From Salinibacterium sp. NG253 (lineage in GTDB: Bacteria > Actinomycetota > Actinomycetes > Actinomycetales > Microbacteriaceae): DNA of 64,000 bases. The stretch is taken from assembly GCF_015864945.1 (NCBI RefSeq), contig NZ_JADYWF010000001.1, positions 1,860,378 to 1,924,377 on the forward strand, written 5' to 3'. Each line of letters starts with the position of its first letter. The stretch's first letter is position 1. A program made the translations under genes and the position numbers. Positions 17,552-25,876 of the stretch are shown in pieces. The notes below the pieces were generated by a model. That model ran no database searches. It worked only from the letters and a program-made list of their open reading frames with translations, and was not told the origin of the DNA.

Positions 17552-18376
17552 GATTGCGCTCACGAGTAACTCGTCGAGCACCTCGGTCGTTGTCGTGTTT
17601 TCGCCGAGCTGGTTTGGTTTGACCGTGGAGTGGTAGTCGCTGGAGCCGGTCATCCGCAGTCCTAGATCGGCTGCGATCGCGGTGAGCTCGGCGCGCGCTT
17701 GATCGCTGTGCTCGCGGTGGTTTACTTCGAGGCCGAAGAGACCGGCATCCCGCAGCTCGGCGATCTCATCGTGGCTCAACCCGGTGCCTCGGCCGCCGTC
17801 ACGCGGATGCGCGATCACCGTGACGCCGCCGGCCTTGCGCACGAGGTCTACAGCGGTGAGGGGGCTCATCCGTTCGAGCGGAACAAGGTACTTGCTGCCG
17901 TCGGCGAGGATTTCGGTGAAAGCATCGCGCGGTGTTGTGACCGCGCCGATTGATACGAGCTCCGCCGCAATGTGCGGTTTGCCGAGCATTGCGCCCTCGC
18001 CGGCTCGTTCTGTGATCGATTCGAATGACACCGGGAAAGCCGGTTTCAGCAGCTCGATAGTCGCGCGCACGCGATCCTCTCGCTGCTGCGGAGCCTTCGC
18101 GAGTTCAGCGTGCAGCTCGGGTGCGGCCGGGTCGAACAGGTAGGCGAGCATGTGCACGGTGCCGCCGCGAGCATCCGTCGTGGAAAGCTCTGCGCCGCGA
18201 AGCAACTGGATGCCGTGCTGCTGGGCGGCAACGGTCGCTTCTGCCCAACCCGCCGTGGTGTCGTGGTCGGTGAGGCCGATCACCGAGAGACCTGCCGCGG
18301 CTCCGAGTCGCATGAGCTCCGCGGGCGTATCGCGCCCATCGGAGACTGCGGAGTGAGTATGGAGGTCAATCGTCAT
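17531..18376 (-). CDS. PHP-domain phosphoesterase (TrpH/YciV-like)
   Basis: A protein of 281 residues. IDLHTHSAVSDGRDTP and GLTDHDTTAGW are the first two PHP metal motifs, and VTVIAHPRDGG, GLEVNHREH and GSDYHSTVK are the later histidine/aspartate clusters. All expected ligands appear present. TrpH-type PHP enzymes release phosphate or mononucleotides from 3'-phosphoadenosine 5'-phosphate, short RNAs or nucleotide 3',5'-bisphosphates. The start overlaps the stop of the glycohydrolase-phosphatase gene (ATGA), so it is the last member of the ADP-ribose cassette, consistent with clearing a nucleotide by-product. That link is inference. Confidence 0.87.
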   Translation of the reverse strand: MTIDLHTHSAVSDGRDTPAELMRLGAAAGLSVIGLTDHDTTAGWAEATVAAQQHGIQLLRGAELSTTDARGGTVHMLAYLFDPAAPELHAELAKAPQQREDRVRATIELLKPAFPVSFESITERAGEGAMLGKPHIAAELVSIGAVTTPRDAFTEILADGSKYLVPLERMSPLTAVDLVRKAGGVTVIAHPRDGGRGTGLSHDEIAELRDAGLFGLEVNHREHSDQARAELTAIAADLGLRMTGSSDYHSTVKPNQLGENTTTTEVLDELLVSAISGMGIV

Positions 18377-19803
18377 GGGGTGAGCCCGTCTGTTGTGAGA
18401 GCTGTTCGATGCGTGAGCTGGGGATCCGACAGCGCGTTACGAAAGGCGCGATTGGGACGCGCGTGCGGCAGTGCTGCCGAGACTTCTGCCAGGGCCCGTT
18501 CGATCGGGATGTTGAGGTGCCGGGCCGCATAGAGCGCAGCGACGGTAGGCGTGCGGCTCTGCGCCTGCACGCAGTGGAGCAGCACGGTGTGGCCTTCGGC
18601 GCGGAGAGTGGCGACGGCATCCGCAGCATCCGCCAGTACGAAGCTGAGGTTGGGGTTCTCGTCGGGCTCGACTCGGTCGATCAGCCGGATCTCGAGGCGC
18701 TCGCGGATGCGCGCCGGCACCTGCTTCGAGCCGATGCGGCACAGCGACACCACGGCATCCACCTCGGGGGGAAGGTTGTCGAGTGCGCCGACAGCGCCAA
18801 GCCACACGCCGGGATCGTGCGGATGTTGCACGAGCGTCGAGATGTCGCCATACCCGGCGTAATCAACGCGTTCGTCTGCCGGCTTGCCCCGCAGCACTTC
18901 GGTGGAGAGGCGCACGAGGTCGAGGCGGCGCAACCCGGGCCAGCCGTGCACGATGCGTTGCCACGCGGCGGGGATCGCAGAGAGTCCGCACCGCGCGCCG
19001 GTGAGGCCACCCGCAATTGCGGCGACAGTGTCAGCGTCACGACCGCCGCGCACCGCGCGCTCGAGCGTATCGACGAGACCCTCGCCGTTCACGATCGCCG
19101 ACCAGGCTGCCTGCAACGCTTCGACGACCCAGCCGTTCTTGGTGAAGTCACGCGGCTGCTTCGTTTCGGCGTCATCGATGCGGGCGGACCAGAGCGCAGC
19201 GCGGTCGGGGGAGAGGGCCGAGAGGCCGACCCGAACATCCGCTTCGCCGGTGAGAATAGTGTGACGGATGGCGAGGCACCAGAGCACGCAGGCGTCGCCG
19301 GCATCCTCGTCGAAGTGGGTGAGATCGCTGATCGCACGAGCGGCTTCTGCGAGCCCGGTCGGGTCGTTGAGGTAGGCGAGCGCGACCGGCGCAGTGCGCA
19401 TGAGCGAGCCGTTGCCGCCGCTGCGGCCGCGCGCTTCGTGGATACGTTTGGCTGATGCGCGAGCTGCGGATGCCGTGGGCTCGATGCCGCGGAGCACCCC
19501 GCTGGTCTGCACGCCGACATCCGGCGCGGTTTTCGCCCAGTCGATCCACGCGGCGACGATTTCGTTGAGAACTGTTTCGTCGCGCAGGTCACGGCCGGAT
19601 GCGGCGGCTCGCAGGATCGGGATGGCCATGGAGGTGTCATCCGTCCATTCGCCGGGAGCCCAGTTGAAGCCGTTGCCGCCCTTCATGAGCACCTCGCCCT
19701 CGAAGGGTGGGCCGAATTCGTAGCCGGCGCCGAGCGCGTCGCCGCAGGCCATCGCGAGCATGACGCCACTGGCGCGGTCGTTCTGTGCAGAGGTGAGTTT
19801 CAT
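18373..19803 (-). CDS. ADP-ribosylglycohydrolase fused to dual-specificity phosphatase
   Basis: A protein of 476 residues. Residues 1 to about 320 form an ADP-ribosyl-[dinitrogen reductase] glycohydrolase domain: GDALGAGYEF, EWTDDTSMA, GGNGSLMRTAPVAL and GGRDADTVAAIAGGLTGA supply the two Asp clusters that bind Mg2+. The last 150 residues form a rhodanese/dual-specificity phosphatase fold with the P-loop HCVQAQSRTPTVA, a complete C-x5-R motif. The two activities could remove ADP-ribose and then a phosphate from one substrate. The ATG at 19803 overlaps the stop of the HD gene, and an upstream in-frame start is rejected. The substrate (protein, nucleic acid or small molecule) cannot be told from sequence. 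Confidence 0.88.
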   Translation of the reverse strand: MKLTSAQNDRASGVMLAMACGDALGAGYEFGPPFEGEVLMKGGNGFNWAPGEWTDDTSMAIPILRAAASGRDLRDETVLNEIVAAWIDWAKTAPDVGVQTSGVLRGIEPTASAARASAKRIHEARGRSGGNGSLMRTAPVALAYLNDPTGLAEAARAISDLTHFDEDAGDACVLWCLAIRHTILTGEADVRVGLSALSPDRAALWSARIDDAETKQPRDFTKNGWVVEALQAAWSAIVNGEGLVDTLERAVRGGRDADTVAAIAGGLTGARCGLSAIPAAWQRIVHGWPGLRRLDLVRLSTEVLRGKPADERVDYAGYGDISTLVQHPHDPGVWLGAVGALDNLPPEVDAVVSLCRIGSKQVPARIRERLEIRLIDRVEPDENPNLSFVLADAADAVATLRAEGHTVLLHCVQAQSRTPTVAALYAARHLNIPIERALAEVSAALPHARPNRAFRNALSDPQLTHRTALTTDGLTP

Positions 19804-20633
19804 GAGTTCTCCGTTTCGTCCGTCGCGGGCCGCAGAAGCTGCCGCGCGTGAAAGTACTTGTTCGACAACCGCACCTGGGTGTCGTAGTCGAGTTTGCGAA
19901 AGCGCCAATCGGCGAGGTTGTCATTGATGTCCGCGAGCTTCACCGCGAGAGCAGCAGGGTTCTGGCGGATGCGGTCGTAGTAGTCAGCGTCAGCGACATC
20001 CGCCCGTCGGGTCATCAGCTCGACTGCTGTCACGATCTCAGGCAGCATCCCCGCCTTCAGAAGGTCGGCGGCGCTCACGTCGGTGTCTTCGAGCACATCG
20101 TGCAGCCACGCGGTGCAGTGCTCGACCGGCTCGTTCAGCCAATCGAAGCTCTCGGCAACCCGCGCCGGGTGATCGATGTAGTCGTAGCCGAGCTTGTCGA
20201 GCTGCCCGCGGTGGGCGATCGTCGCAATGCCGACTGCGATGCCGTGCTGCACCATCGCGTCGACCTCGGTCATGAGCATGTCGTCGTCTTCGCCGTCGTC
20301 CTCTTCTTCGCCTTCGTCAGTCTCTCCGTCTTGTGCGTCTTTCGCGACGTGGAGGTGTCGCGGGATGCTGTCGACGGCGCCGGGATGAAGCTGCTCGATG
20401 TCGCTGCGGGTGCTTTCGGCGAAGTGGGTATCGTCGTCATCCCGATAGTGCTCAAAAAGGTCGAGGTCGATCTCACCCCACGCATCCGTCTGCCACATGA
20501 AGTAGCGGCGCTCGCCGTTGAGGGTGATGCCGGTGAAGGTGCCGACGTGCAGAAAGCCGGTGTCGGTGAACCGGGTGTAGAAACGTTGCGGCTCGATGGT
20601 GGGGCGTTCTGGGGTGGTGTTCAGCTCGTTCAT
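19800..20633 (-). CDS. HD-domain phosphohydrolase of the ADP-ribose cassette
   Basis: A protein of 277 residues. The C-terminal half has a complete HD motif set: DHPARVAE, WLHDVLEDT and VKLADINDN, closest in form to the (p)ppGpp hydrolase domain of RelA/SpoT and MESH1 proteins. The N-terminal 95 residues (FYTRFTDTGFLHVGTFTGI) form a separate small domain of unknown type. A very acidic linker (DEGEEEDDGEDDD) joins the two. Both ends overlap the neighbouring genes by four bases. Possible substrates are alarmones or modified nucleotides such as ADP-ribose derivatives; the sequence alone does not decide. Confidence 0.8.
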   Translation of the reverse strand: MNELNTTPERPTIEPQRFYTRFTDTGFLHVGTFTGITLNGERRYFMWQTDAWGEIDLDLFEHYRDDDDTHFAESTRSDIEQLHPGAVDSIPRHLHVAKDAQDGETDEGEEEDDGEDDDMLMTEVDAMVQHGIAVGIATIAHRGQLDKLGYDYIDHPARVAESFDWLNEPVEHCTAWLHDVLEDTDVSAADLLKAGMLPEIVTAVELMTRRADVADADYYDRIRQNPAALAVKLADINDNLADWRFRKLDYDTQVRLSNKYFHARQLLRPATDETENS

Positions 20634-21538
20634 GCGTTCTCCAATAGCGGGTGCGCGTCGTCAAACGCAGTCAGGTGGATGATGCTCGGTGGTGCTGTGC
20701 GTGCGTTTGTGTGCACGATTCCGGATGTCCGCAGTCGGCCCTGTTGTGAACGTACCGCTCGGGCCATCCCGGCGTCGCCTCCGTCTTCGAGGGTCACGGC
20801 TTGCAGGTGGCGGGCGAAGACTCGGGCATCGTGGGCGCTGGTGCGACGGTGTGGTGCGAGCCTGGCGTCGAGGCCGGCTGCCTCGAGGATGCCCTGCCAC
20901 CGGGTTTTCAGGCCGGTGCTGCTGCCGAAGATTTCTGCGCCAACCACGCGACCACCGATGCCGATGATCACGCCGCGCTGCCCTTCGAGCAGGTGGGCAT
21001 CGATCGAGCCAGAGCGGTCGAGGTGATCGAGCATCGACGAACTGGCGGTAGTGCCGAGGGTGTTTTCGTAACGGCCGATGCGTCGCCACACCTCGCCCTG
21101 CTGGTCGACGCCGCGCACGTTTCCGTGGCGCACGCTGAGTGCGCTGCGACGACCGCTGGTTTCGTGGGTGCTCTGGGTCTCTGGGGTTCGTCCGCCCCAC
21201 CGCCCGTGCTCGACGCAGAGCGCGGCGACGACTCGTGCCTCGAAGGGTTCGAGCAGAAGGCTAGCGGCGAGCATCCGATCTTGCCAACCGCCTTTCAGCA
21301 GGTCGCCTTCGAGGGCGACGACCGGGCGGGTGGTGCTGTTGTGCAACACGAGTTCGCCCACGACGGGGGAGCCTTCGCGTTCGGCGGTGCGGATGCTCGT
21401 GGCCTTCCAGTCAAGGCCGGTGACTCTGGGCGAGTCGACCCAGACGGGGAAGATGCTGAGGCTGCCGTGGTGGCTGCCGTGCCCCACGTGGAGTTGGGGG
21501 ATTTGTCTGTTGGGGTGTCTGTTCGTGTGTCCGTTCAT
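20630..21538 (-). CDS. ARPP-1 family protein
   Basis: A protein of 302 residues. It matches my memory of the ARPP-1 family (named for association with ADP-ribosylglycohydrolase and rhodanese-phosphatase proteins): an N-terminal LSIFPVWVDS strand, then VVGELVLHNSTTRPVVALEGDLL, GGWQDRML and VVAALCVEHGRWGG. Biochemical function is unknown; comparative genomics places the family in NAD/ADP-ribose-linked systems. The start at 21538 is chosen for the GGAGG four bases upstream; an earlier in-frame start would run into the regulator promoter. It is the first gene of the four-gene unit read to the left. Confidence 0.8.
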   Translation of the reverse strand: MNGHTNRHPNRQIPQLHVGHGSHHGSLSIFPVWVDSPRVTGLDWKATSIRTAEREGSPVVGELVLHNSTTRPVVALEGDLLKGGWQDRMLAASLLLEPFEARVVAALCVEHGRWGGRTPETQSTHETSGRRSALSVRHGNVRGVDQQGEVWRRIGRYENTLGTTASSSMLDHLDRSGSIDAHLLEGQRGVIIGIGGRVVGAEIFGSSTGLKTRWQGILEAAGLDARLAPHRRTSAHDARVFARHLQAVTLEDGGDAGMARAVRSQQGRLRTSGIVHTNARTAPPSIIHLTAFDDAHPLLENA

Positions 21539-21552
21539 GGTGCCTCCGATAG

Positions 21553-21619
21553 TTAGCGCATTGTTGCGCAAATTCAGAGTATGACACCCCACCGACATTT
21601 AGCGCGGATCTGCGATAAT
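21553..21619. promoter_or_regulatory. Two operator-like dyads and promoter between regulator and ARPP-1
   Basis: TTAGCGC-N6-GCGCAAA (21553-21572) and TTAGCGC-N6-GCGATAA (21599-21618) are imperfect dyads of the same design, 46 bases apart. The second covers GATAAT (21614-21619), which is six bases before the ATG at 21626, so the regulator gene is probably leaderless and self-controlled. The first lies just upstream of the ARPP-1 ribosome site. The likely ligand is the Nudix regulator encoded alongside; this is inference. Confidence 0.6.
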
Positions 21620-21625
21620 TGCATG

Positions 21626-22261
21626 ATGGAGACCTACCGCGACTCGCACGACCGAGCACTCACCGACTACCCGCGGCCCTCCGTCGCCGTCGACACCGCC
21701 GTGCTGACCGTCCCGCCGGGTGCTGCCCTCAGCGTGCTGCTCGTGCGCACCGGCGACGAATGGCGCCTCCCCGGAACCTTCCTGCACGAGCGAGAGAGGC
21801 TCGCGGATGCCGTGCTCCGGTCGCTGCAGACCAAGGCCGGGGTATCGGGTTTGTCGCCCCGCCAACTTCACGTCTTCGACGACCCCGCCCGCGACAACCG
21901 TGGCTGGGTGCTCTCGGTCGCGCACCTCGATGTGGTGCCGTGGTCTCGACTCACGATCGACGAGTCTCTCGCCAAGATCGTGCCCGTGACGGATGCTGGC
22001 GCGCTCCCTTATGGGCACAACGAGATCCTCGACCAGGCGGTGGCAAGCATCCGCTCAAGCTACGCGACGACACCCGATCCGGCCGGCCTGCTGGAGCACC
22101 CGTTCACCCTGCGCCAACTGCAGCAGCTGCACGAGACCATCGCGGGCGAGCCGCTGATGCGCGATAGCTTCCGTCGCGCGATGGAGCCGCAGCTCGCGGC
22201 GACGGGCGAGCTCGCCGCCGGCACCGTGGGGAAGCCGGCGCGGCTATTCGCTCGTGCTTAG
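21626..22261 (+). CDS. NrtR-like Nudix-domain transcription regulator
   Basis: A protein of 211 residues. Residues 10-140 form a Nudix domain (SVAVDTAVLTV at the start, EWRLPGTFLHE and LRSLQTKAGV where the Nudix box should be). The box has lost its catalytic glutamates: LRSLQTKAG replaces the usual REL-x-EE-x-G, so hydrolysis is unlikely and sensing is favoured. The last 70 residues (HPFTLRQLQQLHETIAGEPL, then a helix and GKPARLFARA) are the winged helix of NrtR proteins, which sense ADP-ribose and repress NAD genes. It is divergent from the ADP-ribose cassette, with two matching dyads between them. Confidence 0.85.
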   Translation: METYRDSHDRALTDYPRPSVAVDTAVLTVPPGAALSVLLVRTGDEWRLPGTFLHERERLADAVLRSLQTKAGVSGLSPRQLHVFDDPARDNRGWVLSVAHLDVVPWSRLTIDESLAKIVPVTDAGALPYGHNEILDQAVASIRSSYATTPDPAGLLEHPFTLRQLQQLHETIAGEPLMRDSFRRAMEPQLAATGELAAGTVGKPARLFARA

Positions 22262-22378
22262 GCCGTTCGCTGGCTGGAAGCGTGGCTGCTCTGTGCTGAA
22301 TCATTGCTCGCAACTCACCGGTCGCATAGCCCCGGATGGAACGCTGAGCTCGGCCGCATCGGCTAATTTGGTTTGAAG

Positions 22379-22870
22379 ATGAGTTCCCTCTCTCAGAATC
22401 CAGCCGGCCGCCTCGCGGTAGTTTTATCGAACCCGCCGACTACAAGCGGGTCGCGAACGCTTCAACGCGTTGAGCTCGCCAGACAAGTTTTGGGGTACGA
22501 ATCTGTGGTCACGGCTAATCTTTTCTCGATCGCTACTTACCGTACGACGGGTATCTCGGAGGCGGGGGCTGACGCTGCGGGATGGTTAGGCGCGCGGCCT
22601 GAACTCGCCACGCTGCTCGCTTCAGCGGATGCTGTCGTCCTCGCGTACGGCTGTCGAGAACCCGCAGGCGCGGCGCGGCATCACTTCCGCGATCAACTTT
22701 CTTGGCTTCAAGGAGAAATGCGGCGACACAGCATTCCCACTTGGATGCTCGCCGACCGGCCACGTCACCCCTCACGGTGGCATCGCCACACGCATGCTGC
22801 TCACCCTGAGCTGCCATTCGCGGAAGCACTCAGCCTCGTCCTTCGCCCGGTCGACCGTGCGGTGGACTAG
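22379..22870 (+). CDS. DUF1643 family protein
   Basis: A protein of 163 residues. RLAVVLSNPPTTSGSRTLQRVELARQVLGY followed by VVTANLFSIATYRT matches the layout of DUF1643, a family of unknown function that is frequent in phage and defence loci. The C-terminal half (VVLAYGCREP, then His/Pro/Arg-rich sequence) is less conserved. The ATG at 22379 is preferred to a TTG six bases earlier. It is convergent with the Z1 gene, with only six bases between the stops, and marks the left border of the defence island. Confidence 0.7.
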   Translation: MSSLSQNPAGRLAVVLSNPPTTSGSRTLQRVELARQVLGYESVVTANLFSIATYRTTGISEAGADAAGWLGARPELATLLASADAVVLAYGCREPAGAARHHFRDQLSWLQGEMRRHSIPTWMLADRPRHPSRWHRHTHAAHPELPFAEALSLVLRPVDRAVD

Positions 22871-22876
22871 CGTCGC

Positions 22877-25876
22877 TCAATCTGTCTTGGCGGCGGGCTG
22901 AACCGTCGCGAGGCCTCCAACGTCCCGCCAAATCCAGGCAGAGCGGGCTTCTGGTGCTGCCGCATACGGCACGGTGAAGCTGAATACCGTAGCAACATCT
23001 TCCGCAGGAAGTTCGGGCGGTAGAGCAGCCAGCGGCTCCTTGCCCTTATTTCGCCCTGACGGCACCGCGTTACTGTCAACCGGATCGTAAGTGAAGAAGA
23101 GAGCGAGCACGCCACGAGTTCCGTCCCCTGCTAGAGCCTGCGCTTCTACGGTGCCTTCCGCCTCTGGGTGCCCTGCGATAGCTTTGAATGGCTCTTCTCT
23201 TCGCGTCAGTTTTCCTGAGAATGCAGGCCGGTCGGTGCGGCGGGTGATCGCACGCACTGGCAGTTCGAGTTCCGCCACTTTTCGGAAAGACGCGCCTCCG
23301 GTTTCTGGGATCATCACGACGAACTCTGTCAGTTTCTTTTCAGCGATGAGCAAACTCATGAACGCCAGGTGCTCTTCGATGCCGTGTCCGATAGGCATAA
23401 CGAAATCCACGAGTGCGTCAACAACAAGTTGCGCATCAACAAGCCAACAGGTAGCCGGCCAGATCAGCTTTCCATCCGCGTCGTGGAAAGGAATCTGCTG
23501 GCCTGCGCCAGAGAGCAAATGCGTGACGGCAGCGATTCGAGCAGGATTCGGGTCAGTGTCTCGTCTCGGATACCACGTCCGCTCAATGGGTATCCCCCCT
23601 TCACCGATGTGCTTGAGGACTGCGTTGTGGCGTTTGTTAGGCGCAACCGGGCGAAGCCAAGGAAGCGCCTGAAAAATCAACGCAGGTATCTGTCGAGGAG
23701 TTATCTTCGGCTTACCATCGGCATTGACGCCTTCGAATCTCCGGAGTTGACGGCGAAGAAGGAGCTCGTCTTCCATGCTTCCCTCGAACGCTCGGTACAG
23801 GTCGAAAGTCTTGCCCTTCGCATCCACAACGTAGCGATCGATGTATAGCCTCACTAGGTCGCGATATCCCCGCCGATAGCCGAACCATCGCCCCATCTGC
23901 ATGAGCGTGTCAGCGGCTTCTGACTTTCGGCGGAAATAAGAAATGGTGAGGTCTTCAACGGTGAAGCCTCGACTGAGTTTTGCGCCACCGACAAGAATGC
24001 GCCAAGTGTCTTTAGCCTGAAAATCAAGCTTTTCGTAGTCTGAGTCCTTGTCTCCGTTGACAACCACTACCGGCGAGCCCGTATCTTCCATTCGGCCGAT
24101 CGCTTCGCCAATAAAGGGAACGAGGGCGGCAAAATGATCAGGCATCGGAAGGTCTTCGAAATCACGAGTATTGCGACTTCGCCAAACAGGGAGTATGTCG
24201 GTTTCCCACTTCCTCTTTAGGCGCTGTTTTCCTAGGGCCGTTTTGAACCCGGACCTCCCCCAAATTGCGTCGATGCGGGCTGCAAGAAGCGCATGATCTT
24301 TTTGGCTAACCGACTCATGGACCAGCATTGTGTGGTGGCGAAACTTGAAAGTTGAGTTTGCTTGTCGCCACAGCTTTATTCCGCCGGTCAGAACCCAAGC
24401 GTCAATCGCATCGGCGAGTTCATCATCTTCGTCCAGCTGAGCGTTCAGCCCCAAGTCGCGCACAAACGCAGCTTCGTTCGAAACTGCCGGGTCGGCCTTG
24501 TCGAGCGTGGGTTCAGCGTCTAGATCGTGCATTGCTGCGCCGCCCATATATTCTCTTGACGGCTCCAGCGAGAACATGAAGTCTTTCGGGAAAATGTCCT
24601 CCTCCACGTCCGGATTCACGAATACGTTAGCGGCGGGAGTCGCGGTGTAGCCAAGGTACTGAGCGCGAGGCATCACCTTTAGAAGCTTGACGATCTCCTT
24701 GTTGACCGCCGTGCGCTCGACTTCCTCGGCGCTTCCTTTACCCGGACGAATTGTGTTGATTGATGCAAGGTCGGACTCGTCATCCAGAATCAGCGCGGGG
24801 ATTTCGTTGAGGTCGATATGCAGTGCTGCCAAATCAGCATTGAGTTTCCTGAGCACTGTGGAATTCTTTTTTACGACAGCTAGACGCACCGCGGTGTCGT
24901 GGAGGTTCTGCGAATCCCATAACGGTTTTTGTTTTGCGGCCTTTTCGATCTGAAAATCAAGAACCGTGCTGTTGATAACGCCGAGAAGTTTATAGTCGGT
25001 GAGCGATGTGGTGAGCCGCCGAATCGCGGGCACGCCGGGGGCGTTAACCGGGTTGACCCCGAGCTTGGAGAACTTACCAGCGGTCCACTCCTTGTCGCCG
25101 GATTTCACATAGTCAATTTGCTGAGCGAGAACGTCATCTTCTAGGGGAATTCCGCCGACAATGTTTTCCCAACCTACTAGCTCCTTGTCGAGCCTTCGCT
25201 GCGTCTGCGTGCGGAGGTTGTCGTAGGTTCCGGTCAGGACAATTATGAGTCTGTAGCCTGAATCGATAGCTTTCGCCATCACTCCAGTGAAGTTTGCAGT
25301 CTTACCACTCTGAACGTATCCGACGACTAGCCCCTTGCTTTGATACGGGGCCGCAGAAGTCGGATCAGCTAGTCGACCCACGATCCGGTTCGTCATTTCA
25401 TCAATGCTGGCGATAGCGTGGCCGTCAAAGTTGTTCTCTTCCAGCACCTTCTTGTAATGCTTCCAGTAAAAGTCGTGCGACCCTTGCCGCGCGGTGTTGT
25501 ACCAAGGCTCCCAATTTGCGTCGACGATCCCGGCACCGAAAGTCTCAATGGGAAACTCCGCGTCAATTTTGAGCCTGGCGGACTCGCTCAGGCCGAGGCG
25601 CTCGTGGATGCGCGCTCTACGCTCTGCTGATCCGGCGACTGTTCCCGCAGCCCACTTTGGGTCTTGATCTTGATCCCAGGTGTTTATTGCAATCCAGAAT
25701 GGTGTTTGCGCGGGCTGGCCGACATCCGTGATTCCCGCGATGACGACATTCTCGCCCACTGTGATCTCTTCGTACTCAAGATTGCGGTTGACCTCGTCTA
25801 AGAGAGCGCGTGGCCCCATCGGGGCAACACCTTCAACGGCAGCTTTGACTGCCGCGGCGATTCTGTCGGCGGTCAT
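22877..25876 (-). CDS. Z1-domain superfamily II helicase/ATPase
   Basis: A protein of 999 residues. Walker A is GYVQSGKT (186-193) and Walker B is LILDDESD (362-369). Late motifs GGAKLSRGFTVEDLTISYF and LMQMGRWFGYRRGY correspond to helicase motifs V and VI and define the Z1 family. The C-terminal 300 residues show no domain I can name. Z1 helicases occur in restriction-like operons with GHKL ATPases and PD-(D/E)XK nucleases, as here, and probably translocate on DNA to license cleavage. The ATG overlaps the nuclease gene stop; it is the last gene of the defence operon. Confidence 0.9.
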   Translation of the reverse strand: MTADRIAAAVKAAVEGVAPMGPRALLDEVNRNLEYEEITVGENVVIAGITDVGQPAQTPFWIAINTWDQDQDPKWAAGTVAGSAERRARIHERLGLSESARLKIDAEFPIETFGAGIVDANWEPWYNTARQGSHDFYWKHYKKVLEENNFDGHAIASIDEMTNRIVGRLADPTSAAPYQSKGLVVGYVQSGKTANFTGVMAKAIDSGYRLIIVLTGTYDNLRTQTQRRLDKELVGWENIVGGIPLEDDVLAQQIDYVKSGDKEWTAGKFSKLGVNPVNAPGVPAIRRLTTSLTDYKLLGVINSTVLDFQIEKAAKQKPLWDSQNLHDTAVRLAVVKKNSTVLRKLNADLAALHIDLNEIPALILDDESDLASINTIRPGKGSAEEVERTAVNKEIVKLLKVMPRAQYLGYTATPAANVFVNPDVEEDIFPKDFMFSLEPSREYMGGAAMHDLDAEPTLDKADPAVSNEAAFVRDLGLNAQLDEDDELADAIDAWVLTGGIKLWRQANSTFKFRHHTMLVHESVSQKDHALLAARIDAIWGRSGFKTALGKQRLKRKWETDILPVWRSRNTRDFEDLPMPDHFAALVPFIGEAIGRMEDTGSPVVVVNGDKDSDYEKLDFQAKDTWRILVGGAKLSRGFTVEDLTISYFRRKSEAADTLMQMGRWFGYRRGYRDLVRLYIDRYVVDAKGKTFDLYRAFEGSMEDELLLRRQLRRFEGVNADGKPKITPRQIPALIFQALPWLRPVAPNKRHNAVLKHIGEGGIPIERTWYPRRDTDPNPARIAAVTHLLSGAGQQIPFHDADGKLIWPATCWLVDAQLVVDALVDFVMPIGHGIEEHLAFMSLLIAEKKLTEFVVMIPETGGASFRKVAELELPVRAITRRTDRPAFSGKLTRREEPFKAIAGHPEAEGTVEAQALAGDGTRGVLALFFTYDPVDSNAVPSGRNKGKEPLAALPPELPAEDVATVFSFTVPYAAAPEARSAWIWRDVGGLATVQPAAKTD

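Noticed and set aside
22262-22378. tRNA gene or attachment site at the left border of the island
   Set aside because: I read the gap on both strands and found no cloverleaf-like sequence or repeat shared with the right border.
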